Position numbers and translations under genes: made by a program. Under the pieces are notes generated by a model. That model saw only the letters and a list, made by a program, of their open reading frames with translations. It had not been told where the DNA came from and ran no database searches. Positions 11,945 to 23,797 of a stretch of DNA of 64,000 nucleotides are shown here, piece by piece (the stretch's first letter is position 1; each line of letters starts with the position of its first letter). Origin of the DNA: Lepas anatifera (Eukaryota; Arthropoda; Thecostraca; Lepadidae); the NCBI GenBank assembly GCA_034440635.1, contig JAOTON010002087.1, positions 209,530 through 273,529 on the forward strand, written 5' to 3'.

Positions 11945-13096
11945 TCAGACACCTGTTTGCGAGTCGCTCGCTATCAGCTGTCGTCGCTTCCACACGGCGG
12001 GCTCAGCCTCGGCCTTCTGCAGCTCGTACACATTGGCTGTGACACTGCGGCCTGCCACTCGTCGGGACCGACGCACCGGCGCTGGCTCCTCACGCCGCCG
12101 CGAGCGCGGCTCCGCGGCCACCTCCGTCGACGACGACGAGTGTGAGATGTGACGTCGCCGGGGCGTGGCCGTCGGCGCCGGTGCTGCCAGCTGTGCACTC
12201 TGCTGGCTGATATTGGGACTGGTCCTAGAGCGCGCCACTTCTGCAGTGCCAGCGGGCAGTAGCAGTTGTCCGTGAGTGACGTGCTCTGGCGGCCGGGTTC
12301 GGCTGCGGCGCGGGGCGGCGGCAGGGGGCGGTGGCAGCACTGTCGCCGCCGCCTCTGTTGGCACGGACACCACCTGACTGGCGGAGGCCGAGCGGGATAT
12401 CTGAGCCTCGGCCGGCAGCGGTGCCGGCAGCAGTCTCGGCTGCGGCCGCGCTACAACGGCGCCACCGCTGCTGGTCGCCACCACGAAGCCGTGCTCGCCC
12501 ACCAGGCCTGACCTCGATCTGCTGAGCGGCTGGATGCTGAGCGAGCCGGTGATGGGCTCGGCAGCACCCTGAGACTCCGATCCACTGGACTCGTGTCGGT
12601 GCCTGCCGTCGCCGCCCCCGGTCCGCACTAAGAATACCTCGTCGTGTCCAGCTCCTGATACGGTCTGGCACTCCTCGATGTAGGGGATGTCGTCGCCGGG
12701 AGAGACGCCGCCCGTGGCTGGTCCTCCACTGCGTGCTGCCGCCGGTACCGGAATCTTCAGGCTGGCGGTGATGACCCCGCTGACGTCCAGCTCCGGCGAG
12801 CTGAGGCGGCGCGGGGTGGCACGCTGTCCACCGCTGGGCGGCGCCGGGCCCGCCACTGTCTGGTCAGAGGTGCTGCGTTGTCGGACTTCGGTCCGCATCA
12901 GCAGCGGCCGGTCGGCCGCCTGCAGGCTACCACGCCGCCGCTGCTGCGGCTCCGAGCCGGATTCGGAGGCCTGAGACTGCGACTGCGACTTGTCGCGCCG
13001 GCGGAACCAGCGGGTGGCCGGACGCTCCTCGCTGCTGCGCGCCTCCTCGGAGGGTGGTCGTGTGGAGCTGGACGATCGCACCCTGCGCCGGAACCA

Positions 13097-13135
<39 letters not shown>

Positions 13136-13220
13136 TCCGCCCGAGGACAGGTCCTCCCGTGAGCCGGATTTGTCGCGCCGTCGACTCCGATCGCGGCCCG
13201 AGCCCCCATCTTGGCGGCGC
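11945..13220 (-). CDS. ARHGAP6: RhoGAP (ARHGAP6-like), last coding exon: Arg/Ser-rich tail
   Basis: This 1276-bp open exon encodes about 425 residues and ends at a TGA at 11945-11947. Its acceptor (TACACGGCAG then GCGCC) leaves a single base to complete a split codon. That is exactly what the 22739-22839 exon requires, since it ends with two spare bases, GA, giving Glu. The protein is low in complexity. It starts with Arg-rich RRRDKS, then a run of about 16 Gly coded by a GCC repeat, a duplicated WFRRR motif, Ser- and Pro-rich stretches, several RS/SR clusters and a C-terminus of DSQTGV. Vertebrate ARHGAP6 likewise has a long disordered tail after the GAP domain, although I see no residue-level match. 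Membership in the gene rests on strand, order and codon phase. The final TGV would fit a class I PDZ-binding end. Confidence 0.8.
13097..13138. repeat. (GCC)n trinucleotide repeat coding polyglycine
   Basis: An almost pure CCG/GCC run inside the last RhoGAP exon encodes about 14-16 consecutive glycines on the minus strand. Such tracts change length easily, so the number of residues may vary between alleles or be misassembled. Confidence 0.9.
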
Positions 13221-13475
13221 CTGCCGTGTACAAACAACACCGTGCAGTCACACTATGAGTCAATGTTTTGCTAAAAATGACTGAAAACAGCTTCAGATAT
13301 GGTTTCACTTCAGATAAAGGCTGCATTATTTACTTGTCGGCATTTCTTGACGTGCCAGATTGGCCGCGAAGGCTGGCGCGCCCTCAAGCACAAACAATTT
13401 AGCGTGCCGGGGTTGTTTTGTTTTGCTGGTCGCATCTTAAGGGCAGAGTGCGGCATGGCCAAAATAGATCAGCTC

Positions 13476-13618
13476 CATTCCGGTCCACATCACAAGCTTC
13501 CCCGATATATCCATTCCGGTCCACATCACAAGCTTCCCCGATATATCCATTCCGGTCCACAGCCCAAGTTTTCCCGACATATCCGTTCCGATCTACAGCC
13601 AAGTTTCCCCGACAGATC
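13476..13618. repeat. 36-bp tandem repeat, 4 units
   Basis: Units start at 13476, 13512, 13548 and 13584. The first two are identical (CATTCCGGTCCACATCACAA and so on), the third has several substitutions, and the fourth has more plus a small deletion. The repeat lies in the intron upstream of the last RhoGAP exon. Confidence 0.9.
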
Positions 13619-15399
13619 CAGGACAGTTCGTTTGCACACAATAATCATAAATATAAATCCGATTCATATTGGAAAACAAGGATAAATTAACAAAAATAAA
13701 TTTGATTCCGAAACCCAACGCCAGATCCCAAACTACCTGCATAATCCGGCCAATCCGACTCACTTTGATCCATAGGTTGGGTTAAATAACATGTCCGTAC
13801 CCCTTCTTTGAGGTATCTTTTCAAAGAAGGGGGCGCAGGGGACATTCTAAGGTAACGCCAGGGAAAATTTCAAGGGTGCCAAATGCCTAATGGGGTACGT
13901 CCCCCCTCCGTTTATCCTTGCATCAGCGTAGGAACGAAGGCCTAACTCCGACCTGGTGAAAACGGAGAGAAGAGAGGAGATTCGAGGGGCATGTAAAAGG
14001 AGCACAATCAACGTGTACTGGGGAACACCATTTCCCCTGTATTTAACTGGGTATAATTTGCTAGTTCACGCTGATCGGTGGAAACAGGTAGAGTTATAGA
14101 CAGTTTCGGGCAGTACTGGGCATCACGGAAGTTTGGTACGCGATTCCGTGATCGTGGGCTTCCTAAACTGATTGCGGAGTCAATACTGTATTGCGAGACA
14201 TTCAGTGATCTCTATTTTGATCCCAGACTTTTTTCTTTAACTATGCGATTATGAACGCCCGATCTTGAATTAAAAAACTTGTGCCGCGCTCCCACGGAGG
14301 GTTGGGTAAGTCAGCCAAATGTTCTGTTTTGTTTCCTAATGCGCCTCTGAAAACCGAAAACCTATGTTGGTAGGCCAGTCACTTACATTGCTGCAAGCGA
14401 AACTTGAGACCCGTGATCTTTCGATGAAGATCATCTTAGGTCACCGATACAACCTTTTCATACTTATGTCGATAACTTAACAATGAATAGTTGTATATAT
14501 TTTTTGTGTCTATATTGCCGCTCGAAGTCGTTCATGTATGCTACGACCTTGCTTAGATTAATGTGACATTAACCTTACCTGAGATCAGTCCAATTTAAGA
14601 ATATCCCTTGAACGGATATGTTATGCTTCAATCGAATTCCCATGCTGAGTAGATTTTAATGCTGCCTGAAAAATTGTTTTGACATGATTTGATTTGACAT
14701 GATTGCAAATGATACCAAAAAAGTTAGATATTAATTATAACCTTATTATATAATTTTTGGCCTCTGATGACATAAACATTGACCTGAGTTAGGAACGAGC
14801 TAAATAGCTGAATCATATTATTTCGTAAGATCTCGAAAGCGATTGGTAGTTTTCCGCTATCTCCCCGCGAGCCGAGTTCGAGGGTTGGTGTTCAAACGTC
14901 CCCGGTCTCAATCCAACGTCTCCCCAACGAATTCTCAGACCCCGTCAGGGGTGGGTTACTAGTTATTAGTTCACATGGTAGAGTGCGGTAATGCTTTATT
15001 GATTCGATAGAAAACTCCCCTCGCGATTAACAATCACGGAATAAACGATCGTGAAATCTCAATTCAAACCTAAACAAATAGTCCGCGATTGCGGAACACA
15101 TCTCCTCTGTTTTGCCAGTTAGGGTAGGCGCGCCCCCATCCCCCGTACTCAACTCCATTATTGAAAATGCTTATAGGCGTGACACTTTTCCATAGCGTAT
15201 GTCGAGGATGCGTTCTCACCTGAATCGGCGCGACCTCTCGGGCGGGGCTTGGCTGGTGGCTGGATCCTGGACCGACGCATCTCTCCTGCGCACCCGTCTC
15301 TTCTCCTCAGTACCCTCCCGACTCCTGCGTACAGTACCGACAGCGCGAGTCAGCATATCGCCAGCTCATGTATGTATTGCATACATACATGTATACCTG
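13619..15399. other. Intronic DNA without recognised features
   Basis: No exon candidate with good phase and no complete repeat was found. Scattered AGGTCA-like words around 14430-14790 and ends such as ACCTGAG suggest a decayed TTAA-type element, but no termini could be placed. Confidence 0.4.
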
Positions 15400-15632
15400 T
15401 ATCATAAGTGTCGCCACCGGCAAAAAAGTGGGGGGGGCCAGCCAAACTTCAACATGATGCTGACAAAAAACTTTCATCATCAGGGCCAAAAACTGTTCGA
15501 ATTTGGGCTCCTCGTTGCCCTCCGCAGCGGCTGGATATAAGAATGTCCGGCTTTCTCTCATTTTGACTGAGATCAGGAAATTTTTGGCCAAAAAGTGGGG
15601 GGCCAGGCCCCCTGGCCCCCCATTTTCCGACG
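15400..15632. mobile_element. Probable short inverted-repeat element (tentative)
   Basis: Both ends carry a G-rich block (AAAAAGTGGGGGG followed by CCAG), and flanking text of the form CATAAGTGTCG / CGACGCGTATG is roughly inverted. The surrounding DNA has TACATACATGTA-type palindromes. The target duplication is not clear. Confidence 0.35.
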
Positions 15633-15744
15633 CGTATGACCTGTATACCTATATGTATTACATACATACATAGATACATGCATGCAAGGGATGTGATGGT
15701 GATGGTGGCATAGTGTGCTATCCTGGGCTACCTGTGATGATGGC

Positions 15745-15978
15745 ATAGGCGAGTCCGGGATTGCTGATAGTGGGGAAATGGTCGGTGAAGCGCCATCCGG
15801 ATGGGAGGGGGCACTTTTGGACGGAAAAACCTATCGTGGGGGCGTCAATAGTCACATCCTGAGGCAGGGGACAGGAAGCGGTATTTCAGGGGGTGCCATC
15901 GACATTTCAGGGGAGGGGGACTGACAGTCGATCCGTGGGCAAGAGCCCCTTATTCCCTCCCCTGGATCCGCCTATGGA
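15745..15978. mobile_element. Probable hAT-like MITE (tentative)
   Basis: The left CATAGGCGAGTCCGGGA and the right TCCCCTGGATCCGCCTATG are approximate inverted repeats. The interior (TATTTCAGGGGGTGCC and CATTTCAGGGG) resembles the element at 17573-17821. The flanking 8-mers match only partly. Confidence 0.4.
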
Positions 15979-16047
15979 TGGTTGGGAAAGTACTCGTGAC
16001 TATATATGAATAAAATTGGCATGCACAAAAGCAAACCATCAACTATT

Positions 16048-16496
16048 TTAAAGGGAATGTGGCACCTTGGTCTAATCCCGCAATTTTGTGTAATCTGGGG
16101 TATTTTTAGCCGAAATTTATGAAAATGTCCTTGATTTTTATGAAAAATGTACAATAAGTTTAATATTTTAATATTTAAAATACCCCTCTATGTGTAAGAA
16201 GAAACCTCTGCCAGTGCATGAGGTCATGACCTGGCAACTAGTACCATATTCAATAGGCTTCAATGGGCTGACTACTCACCGTGACGTCTCGTCAACAGCT
16301 GAAAGCTGTGGCCGGCTCGTTGGGTACATTTTGGGTACATTTGAGGTAGGTTTTTAGCTTTTCTCTACGGAAATTTTGAGTTTCAAGACAAATGATATGT
16401 TGAGTAGCGGGTTTTCGGGCATGCTTTACAGCTTGGCCATCTCAGTTAAATCATGTTATAAAGGTGACCCTTATAACAGTGTCACATTCCCTTTAA
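16048..16496. mobile_element. MITE with TTTAAAGGGAAT ends, copy 1
   Basis: The left TTTAAAGGGAATGTGGCACC and the right GTGTCACATTCCCTTTAAA are inverted. TTAA sits at both junctions (16048-16051, 16493-16496). A second, oppositely oriented copy is at 62586-63037. A further left-end-like stretch starts immediately after it (from 16497, GGGAATATGACACC), so a second copy may have begun here. No coding content. Confidence 0.75.
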
Positions 16497-16974
16497 AGGG
16501 AATATGACACCGATATATGACCGGAGATAGCAGACTTGAAGAGCATGCAAAGAAATTCATGTGTTATGTGCTGTTGGACCCTGAACCATCCCTTGCAGAA
16601 GAACAAACATTTGAAGGGTGTAAATGTTCGCTGCACCAAAATTATACATGAGAAGTAAAGGGAGGGGTTTGCGGTCTAGAGCCCCCTGGATTTTGAATCC
16701 CCTATAAAATTTGCATCACGGTGTCATCTTAGACCCTTCCCCATCGGACAGAGATTAGATCTCCAGTCAAGCAAAGTCTCATGTCTTCGGCAGGCCCCAA
16801 TTGACATCGTATTCGTGTCGTTTAATCATACCTTTTTAAATGTATCGCTAAATACACGCAAACAAATCACTCATTTATCGCCTCTGAAAACTTCACAAAT
16901 AGTGAGTGCCACAGCAATATAAATTTTCCACAAAAACATATGCATAGATACTTAATTATTAACCTAATGCGTTG

Positions 16975-17267
16975 ACTAAATAAAAAATAAATATTTCCTC
17001 CAGCTCGGCTGAGTAAAAATCTAGAGGGGGAAACCTACATTGTCCTGTTGTAAGCCTAAATTTTAACCTTCCTTGACCTGTGCTGACCTCAATATTGACC
17101 TGACATAAAAAGTTCCTATAAATTATATTTTTCTTGTCGAGGGCTTTTGAACTCCGTCAGTAATTTTTATTTAGCTTTCCTGGGAAATGAGATACGGAGA
17201 AGGGGGAAATACGCCCCTCCCCCAGCGGGGTGCGTGATGCCGACAACCCCAGCGGGGCGCGTGTTAA
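16975..17267. mobile_element. TTAA-flanked element, family 3, truncated copy
   Basis: The right end (CCCCAGCGGGGCGCGTGTTAA, ending at 17267) and the upstream block with TTGACCTGACATAAAAA match the right third of the complete copy at 37272-38290. The left part is missing. Confidence 0.75.
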
Positions 17268-17316
17268 TAAATTAATGATGAAATTTTTGGCGTAACCTAT
17301 CAAGAAAAACGACAAA

Positions 17317-17317
<1 letters not shown>

Positions 17318-17348
<31 letters not shown>
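17318..17348. repeat. (CT)n microsatellite
   Basis: A run of about 15 CT units lies immediately downstream (minus-strand sense) of a possible exon at 17365-17455. Confidence 0.9.
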
Positions 17349-17364
17349 GAGTGGAGGGCAGTAC

Positions 17365-17455
17365 TCGCCGTTCACGCTCAGAGGTGGGTGCTGGCTGGGA
17401 GCTGCACTCGCTGCCCTCGAATACTGAGCTGCTGGTATCCAGCTCCAGGTCGACA
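17365..17455 (-). CDS. Possible alternative exon of the RhoGAP gene
   Basis: On the minus strand a good acceptor (TTGTGTTCCTCAG) is followed by an open, coding-like stretch, VDLELDTSSSVFEGSEC and so on, rich in Ser and acidic residues. It reads in phase from the 22739-22839 exon. No donor was found that restores the phase needed by the last exon; the nearest GT sites, at about 17364 and 17375, give the wrong phase. A GAGAGA expansion follows directly. It may be an exon with an unseen donor, an alternative end, or chance. Confidence 0.25.
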
Positions 17456-17572
17456 CTGAGGAACACAATGTAAAGGTCATCAACGGCCACAATATAGCTA
17501 GCGCAAAATTAAGCATTCAGAGCACGCTTTGGCTCGAGCAATGGACGCAACTTGTCAGCAGTAAGCCAGGAT

Positions 17573-17821
17573 CTAGGTGGATCCAGATTTCCGATCCATG
17601 TGGGGGTTCGGGGGCGCCATCTGGAAGAAGCGGTGCCACTATTGAGCGGAAAAGCCTGTTAGGTGAGTGTCAAGTCTTATCGCGGAGGCGCTGATACTTG
17701 TATCTTGAGAAGAGGAGGTGAGAAGCGATATTTCAGGGGGATTTCATCAACTTTTCAGGGGGTGCCGTGAACATTTCAGGGGGCAAGTGCTCTCACTTAC
17801 CCCCCCTTTGATCTTCCTATG
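17573..17821. mobile_element. Probable hAT-like MITE (tentative)
   Basis: The left CTAGGTGGATCCAG and the right CTTTGATCTTCCTATG are loosely inverted. The interior has three TTTCAGGGGG blocks, as in the element at 15745-15978. No clean target duplication was found. Confidence 0.35.
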
Positions 17822-19251
17822 AGCCAGAATTCAGCAGGGAAAGCCCAGATAGTTATCTCTGGTAGCAACACTGAGAAAACAACAGGCGTCCCCATTCATT
17901 CAAGCAAATTTAATATGAAAACACGTCTTGATCGACAAACATTTAACGTCTTTGAGGCTTTGAGTAGGCTCGTTAATTCCCAATGCACGCATGAAAACTG
18001 TATCAAATAACGACACGTACATTCAAATTCAGAAAAAAACTTATCAACCATTGCTCTGGAAATAGCACAGGTATTCAGTAAGCCTGGCAACAACACCAGT
18101 GCTGTGATTCAAGCCGCGGCCTCGGCGGCTGCCACGGCAACAGTTCAACGAAGCGATCTGAGCGATTGTTTGTGGTGCGTGCAAGTTCCGTCAATTTAAT
18201 CGCTGTGGAAAAATATAGCCCACTCTTTCCTGTGACTGTCTGGGGGCGAAGTCTATCGGAGTGATAAATTCAATCACAACTAAGACCTTTCTGATCTTAA
18301 TTTTTATTATGAGTCGTCACATCAGTGAGGATAAACAAAAACTGACAAAAAGAACGCAATCCAAGCAAAATCAGGCATTGTTTTCAGCGCATCCGTGTCC
18401 AGTCCTCTCCCTCTGAATGCCAAAATCTTGGAACGTGTTGGATGCGACTAACTGTTCCCGCACGTTTCAACTTCTCTCTCTGAAGAACTGCACGGATTCA
18501 CTTCCAGGTGCTCCTGCTGTTTTTATCTTGCCATCTACTCTTAGGTATGTTAGGTCAGCGTCGAACTTTAGATTCTTTAACCTTGGCGGGGGCAACCTTC
18601 TTTACCCTTTGAATCCCCAACTAAAATATATCACCCTTGGCTCGGCCTTTCTGCCGTAGCCATGACCATGCCCTCGCGAGTGTTGCAACACTTAGTAACC
18701 AATTAATTGAAATAGTCTCCCTTTTGTTTTGCGAGATTAAAGTAACCAGCTCTCCAGACAGACATACTCTATACGGATTGTTCGGCTGCCTTTCAGAGTG
18801 CCAATCATGAGCTCATCATTCCTAAATTAAAACTGCAGGATCCTGCATTAAATGTTTTGCCTCACACCTCTCCGATAGGCCCCAGAGGGTCATAGTAAAT
18901 AGAAAAATTTCTGGTCAAAGGCATTCCCTCTGGAGTGGCTACCACTCCAGAAGGAGTGGAAGACACTCGTCTACGCTTGCATCCGATAAGATCCCTGGTA
19001 TCCCCACTCCCATTTTTTCCTCTCATAAACGACTTTCCTAAAGAAATCAAGTCTGGTTGATTTTTTTACAGCAACGGAGTAACTCTTCGCAGAATTGTCA
19101 CTCGCCCTGGATTGATCCTGCAAAATAATTCGGATCGTCTTAATCCACTCGATAGGGCCTGGTACTAAATTCGTAGAAATGTAAGTGCTACACGATGGCC
19201 CACAGGCGCATCCCATACATATTGACAATGTAGCGCTGCGCGTCTTCCAAG
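17822..19251. other. Intronic DNA without recognised features
   Basis: No supported exon or repeat. A small GGAGTGG/CCACTCC hairpin lies at about 18931-18947. Confidence 0.4.
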
Positions 19252-19372
19252 ACATTATAATTTTTGGGGATTATCGACGCACCAACTGCCAGGGTCACTT
19301 GGCGTCGCCAACTATTTCCCTGTTGGAAGGGTTTTTCGGGAGTCAGCTTGCCCCTTGTTCAGGGAAGTCGAA
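19252..19372 (-). mobile_element. SINE fragment (minus strand), same family as 62041-62236
   Basis: The block from TTTTTGGGGATTATCGACGC through CCTTGTTCAGGGAAGTCG matches the 3' body of the SINE at 62041-62236 closely. The tRNA-like head is missing, so this is a 5'-truncated copy. Confidence 0.75.
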
Positions 19373-19768
19373 GACATTCGGGATTTGGCTCTTATCCTAG
19401 ACACTGAATTAAGACTTTCTACACAATATCCAGAACAGTCAGTCAAGCCAAGAGAAAACTCAGCTCTCTACATTTGCTCGAAATCGTATCCAGGGGAGCT
19501 AAATTAAAAAAAATATTGTTGGCGACTGGCGTATTCCATGCGTAGGTAAAGGCCAGATTATGCCAAAATTACTATTATTCTATTTTATTTCAACCGTTAA
19601 CGATCCAATGCTTCGATTTTACAGCTTCATCGGGGACTTAACAAACATAAAATACTATTAACAAAACTCAATCCATAAATACGAATTCTATAATTGTTTG
19701 CCTCTGATTCACTGTAAAAGCGATACGTTGGAAAATTGAGTGTTTGAAATAAAACAATATTTTTATTT

Positions 19769-19978
19769 TTGGGGCCGGGTGGCCTAGTGGCTTTATTACC
19801 CGTTTTCAGATCGGATTGCATAGATTAACGTAGGTCCAATCCCCACGGTGGTAAACTGCCTTCCACGTTCGATCTGACTCGGTGGGGAGGATCCTTTAAC
19901 ACCCATGCCAATACTTCCTGCAATTGGGCGAGTGTGTCTGTTGGGAGTGGCCCTAATAAAAATAATATAATAGTAATT
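19769..19978 (+). mobile_element. tRNA-derived SINE (plus strand)
   Basis: A tRNA-like head (GGCCGGGTGGCCTAGTGGC as A-box region, AGGTCCAATCCCC as a degenerate B box) is followed by a unique body and an AT-rich tail (AATAAAAATAATATAATAG). The form is typical of arthropod SINEs. The family is not named. Confidence 0.55.
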
Positions 19979-20590
19979 CTAACGTAATTTGGCCTTCGCC
20001 TGCGTGTTGATCAATCTGCTGCTGCACCAAAATCCCCAGTCTACCTTGCCAATGCAAGATCCGCACTTAAATACAGATGTGTGGTCTGGGCGCGTGAGAC
20101 CGAATCCCGCGCCAAATGAGTGGACAGACTGCAACACAGATTTTCTATTTGACTGAACAGCCGCTCTGTTCATCATTAGCTATGTCCATTGAATAATCAT
20201 CCGTCCACTGATGTGGTTGTCCGGCTTCTTATGATCTTACACTCTTACAGCTCCATCATAAGCCCCTGCAGCATTCCTCAGCCTGTTCTACACAACGTGC
20301 AATATGCTCTGCTCTTCCGAAAAAAGTGATAGCTCGGGGAAACTTGACTCTGTAGAGCTCCCAAGCTGGTTTCGGCTTGGTGTACTGTCCCAAATAGCTC
20401 GCTTCCTACCACTTTTTACCGAGCGTTGAGGTGGTGTCCGGACTGGCAGCGGAGGGTTTACCCACAGGTCGCCATGAGAGATGGATGAGTTTCTCTCAGC
20501 CTCCAAGGCTGACATGGTGATTTTCATAATGTTGACAGGATGACATGACCAAGGTTGTGAAGATTTTAGGCGTCCAGAACAACACGTGTT
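19979..20590. other. Intronic DNA without recognised features
   Basis: No exon, RNA gene or repeat supported. Confidence 0.4.
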
Positions 20591-21376
20591 TCAACACGCG
20601 CCTTGGAGGGGGTCTTATAAAGTGCCTTCACATATTTTTCCTAGGTGGCCGAAGAACCGTTCGCCGCCAGAAAACGCTACGTAGCTACATTTGAGAGAAT
20701 TTATGAATTCACGAGAGAATTCATTCAGATTGGTGAACGCACTTTAAAAAATACTATTTTTTACATATATGCTTTCAAAATCAGACCTGTATTTTGAGAC
20801 CATCGCAATCGCGCGGTCGCACCAGTTCGCCTGCGCTGTAGGATGAGAGGTGATATAATATAATCGGGTTATACCTATGTCAAGATCACCCCAAATGAAG
20901 GCCCAGGTCAAAGGGTCACAGATCAAATTTCAAGGTAACTTACCCAGGATTCCGGACAGATGACATTATTTATTATGAAGTATGTTATGCCATAACTTAA
21001 TAGTTACGGCTACTCAATATCAAGCTCAAGGTCACAGGCCAAGGTTAAAGGTATTTTGTCAAGGTCAAGCCCTCATTTCCCGCCCAAAGGCTGCTGCAGT
21101 GCCAGTTATATTGCATATTTTCGGACATGTGTGATATTGTTACGTAATAGGTCAATGACGTTGAATGACCTTGACCTGAAACTTTCGGAGTACATTTTGT
21201 GGGGCATTTCCCTTATGAACTTTGTCCACTTTTGGTGTATTTCCGGCTTTTTCCGACATACCCCCAAACGGGCGTTTTATCTAGCCCTCTCGATTTCTGA
21301 GATCTGAGGGGAAGGGCACTTTAGGAGCTCCTCCACTGCACATCGACGCCAGATCCCTTTCCACTGTGTGAGTTAA
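20591..21376. mobile_element. TTAA-flanked element, family 1, copy b
   Basis: The left end TCAACACGCGCCTTGGAGGG and the right end CCCTTTCCACTGTGTGAGTTAA are decayed inverted repeats, with TTAA intact only on the right (21373-21376). The interior shares the CAATCGCGCGGTCGCACCAG block and AGGTCA-rich segments with copies a and c. Confidence 0.75.
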
Positions 21377-21713
21377 GAGACCTAAATGCTCGGTATTGAC
21401 TGTATTTTTCACCCGTCATCTCTCTTTAGGCTATCTTTATTTTAGGCTTCGAGGTTAATCAATTTGTGGGATGCGCAAAGTTTTCCATGTTCTCCTGCGA
21501 ATACGTGTTGATATTATTTGACTCCGCTTGTCAGTGAATGAATTTTATGTTGGTGATCGAAAAAAATATGTGCAATAAATAATTCGACACTTTTTACAGT
21601 GAAAACCAAAAGAGAAAAGGGTGGTTGCAGTCCCAACGCTACAGCAGAGACTGCTTTACACAAAAGTGGGCAAGGAAAGATATAAAAACTTGAACGTGTT
21701 TTAACCATTTGGG

Positions 21714-22116
<403 letters not shown>

Positions 22117-22738
22117 ACGAGCACGATACAATCTTCTCTGATCGAAAGTGTAGGGTTGAAGTTATAAAAAGAAACAGTAATTTTACCCATGCTAGAGGCA
22201 CAGTGTTTGCAGCAGTTAGTGGTGTGTTAGCTCACGTTGTATTTGCCGAGGCGGACACGGTGAGAAGAGGGCGGATGTGAGGCTGCCGCCACGCCAGCGC
22301 CTCATCTACAGAGCACACGCAGAGAGCGTAGTCAGCCGTGCATGACACTGCCCAGTGCTGTTACGGCACAGTCATTCGGTCCATTTAGTGACTCACAGGC
22401 TGTTACAACATCCTGGCAAAGACTTGTCAGTTCTAGGTCAATGGTGTTAGAGGGCGAGCAACATAAATATCCTATCGAAATATCGTCGCACGAAGAATAT
22501 GTTCCGGCTTTTAATCCCTGTTGGTCGTACTGTTCTTAATTTTTAATGCGGTTTATCTGGTTATTTCCTCACCGTAAGGGAAGTTATAATGTTTCAGGGC
22601 ATGCAGCATGTTTCAAATGCAATTAGCAAGGGTGAGGCAAGATCAGCTGCATCTCATGGACACAGATCACAGGTCAATGAAGGCATATACTGATTAAGTC
22701 ATTTTGTGAAAACGATGGCAGACACTTAGAGGACTTAC

Positions 22739-22839
22739 TCGTCAGAGCTCTGCAGTCGACGGCGGAGCAGAATATCCAGTGCCTCCGGCTGCCGCTCCAT
22801 CAGCACCTGGTATGCCTCGTGCAACAACTCAGATGACAC
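22739..22839 (-). CDS. ARHGAP6: RhoGAP (ARHGAP6-like), exon after the GAP core
   Basis: The exon is flanked by a clean acceptor (CACCGACAG) and donor (GTAAGT). It is 101 bp: 33 codons plus two bases. It encodes VSSELLHEAYQVLMERQPEA followed by LDILLRRRLQSSD. Vertebrate ARHGAP6 has at this point a segment ending in the same pattern (LL..dPd..dyLLRRK), directly after the GAP domain. It joins the 23229-23444 exon in phase 0. Its two spare bases, GA, are completed by the first G of the 11945-13220 exon. Confidence 0.9.
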
Positions 22840-23228
22840 CTGTCGGTGGTCATAAAAGCTTGAGTTACGCCCGAGGCCACCGTGAGCCCTTCACAAAAAC
22901 CAGTCATGCATTGCGTCCCAAGCTACCATCTAACGTGCACCATGTAACGGGCTGTTCTCACCAACCATGTTGTTCGGTGCCTGACGATGTCTAGCAAGGA
23001 GCAGCACCTAACAGCTCCTAACCTTCGAGCTGCTGCCGTACACCGCCTATGGGCTGAGCCTGGTCCATGACTGTTATGAACCCCATAATGACCGACCTTA
23101 TCCAAAATCCCACTTGTGATGATGAACGAGGCAGTCTACTTACGCAAACAAAACAAAAGCGGGAATGATAGGGTTTCGGCGTGAGTGCCCTGGCAGTCAC
23201 ATTTGCAAGCTCTAGCGTCCATGCTGAC

Positions 23229-23444
23229 CTGGAAGAGGTCGTTGTTGTGGTCAATGAGGCTGCGGACCACGTTAATAACGTCGATCCTCTCGGCGGTCTG
23301 CTGGGCCATCTCCGCTCCTCCCACGTTGGTCAGCGAGTGCAGCATGTTGGGTGCAAAGAGGGTGGCCAGGTTGTTGCTGTCCATTTTGTTGCCGGTAAGC
23401 CAGTCGCCAGTGTTGGAGCGCCGATCTACAGCGTTGTCTGCCAC
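23229..23444 (-). CDS. ARHGAP6: RhoGAP (ARHGAP6-like), C-terminal part of the GAP domain
   Basis: This 216-bp exon (72 codons, phase 0 at both ends) runs from an acceptor ending TTATAAG to a donor, GTCAGC. It encodes VADNAVDRR..., then TGNKMDSNNLATLFAPNMLH, then a stretch ending ERIDVINVVRSLIDHNNDLF. The NLAT-F-PN motif is the conserved helix of RhoGAP domains that carries the structural/catalytic Asn contacting the GTPase. The TGNKM lead-in and the spacing are characteristic of ARHGAP6. No frameshift or stop is present, which argues for a functional gene. Confidence 0.93.
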
Positions 23445-23690
23445 CTTATAATCACAGCCGGACAGAATCCGTGTCATACTGGGTTGCCGGACGTCTCTGT
23501 CAGTGTGTCTAAAGATATTTCGAGGCAGAGATCCAACTACATATTTCTCACGTGTTTTATAGATGTGGCTAAATATGCTGGTTCCGGAGTAGGTTCTAAG
23601 CTCCACCATGTGATCTAGTTTCAGTTCAATACATTGCATGTAAAGCGTTCTCAAAAATCACGGCTGGTTTCGCAGCGGGCGGGAGCAGAC

Positions 23691-23797
23691 CTTTTTGAGG
23701 AAGCACAGGAGTGCCCAGAGTGTGTCACGGTTGGGCACGGCAAGCAGCTGGATGAGGTGCTGCAGGCACTCGAACTGCTGCCTCCGGTTTCTGATCT
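23691..23797 (-). CDS. ARHGAP6: RhoGAP (ARHGAP6-like), middle of the GAP domain
   Basis: This 107-bp exon starts after a GTCGCCAG acceptor and ends at AAAAAG/GTCTGC. It begins with two bases (AG) that complete a Lys codon with the spare A of the 24621-24771 exon. It encodes IRNRRQQFECLQHLIQLLAV, then PNRDTLWALLCFLKK. The 'LP..N.dTL..LL.FL' pattern is the conserved central helix pair of RhoGAP domains. Phase is consistent on both sides. Confidence 0.9.

Noticed and set aside
11903..13284. Plus-strand open frames opposite the last RhoGAP exon (e.g. 12687-12974, 12990-13274)
   Set aside because: They are shadows of the GC-rich minus-strand exon; the minus strand has a single continuous frame, a correct splice phase and a stop.
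23181..23618. 145-codon plus-strand open frame
   Set aside because: Antisense shadow of the RhoGAP exon at 23229-23444.
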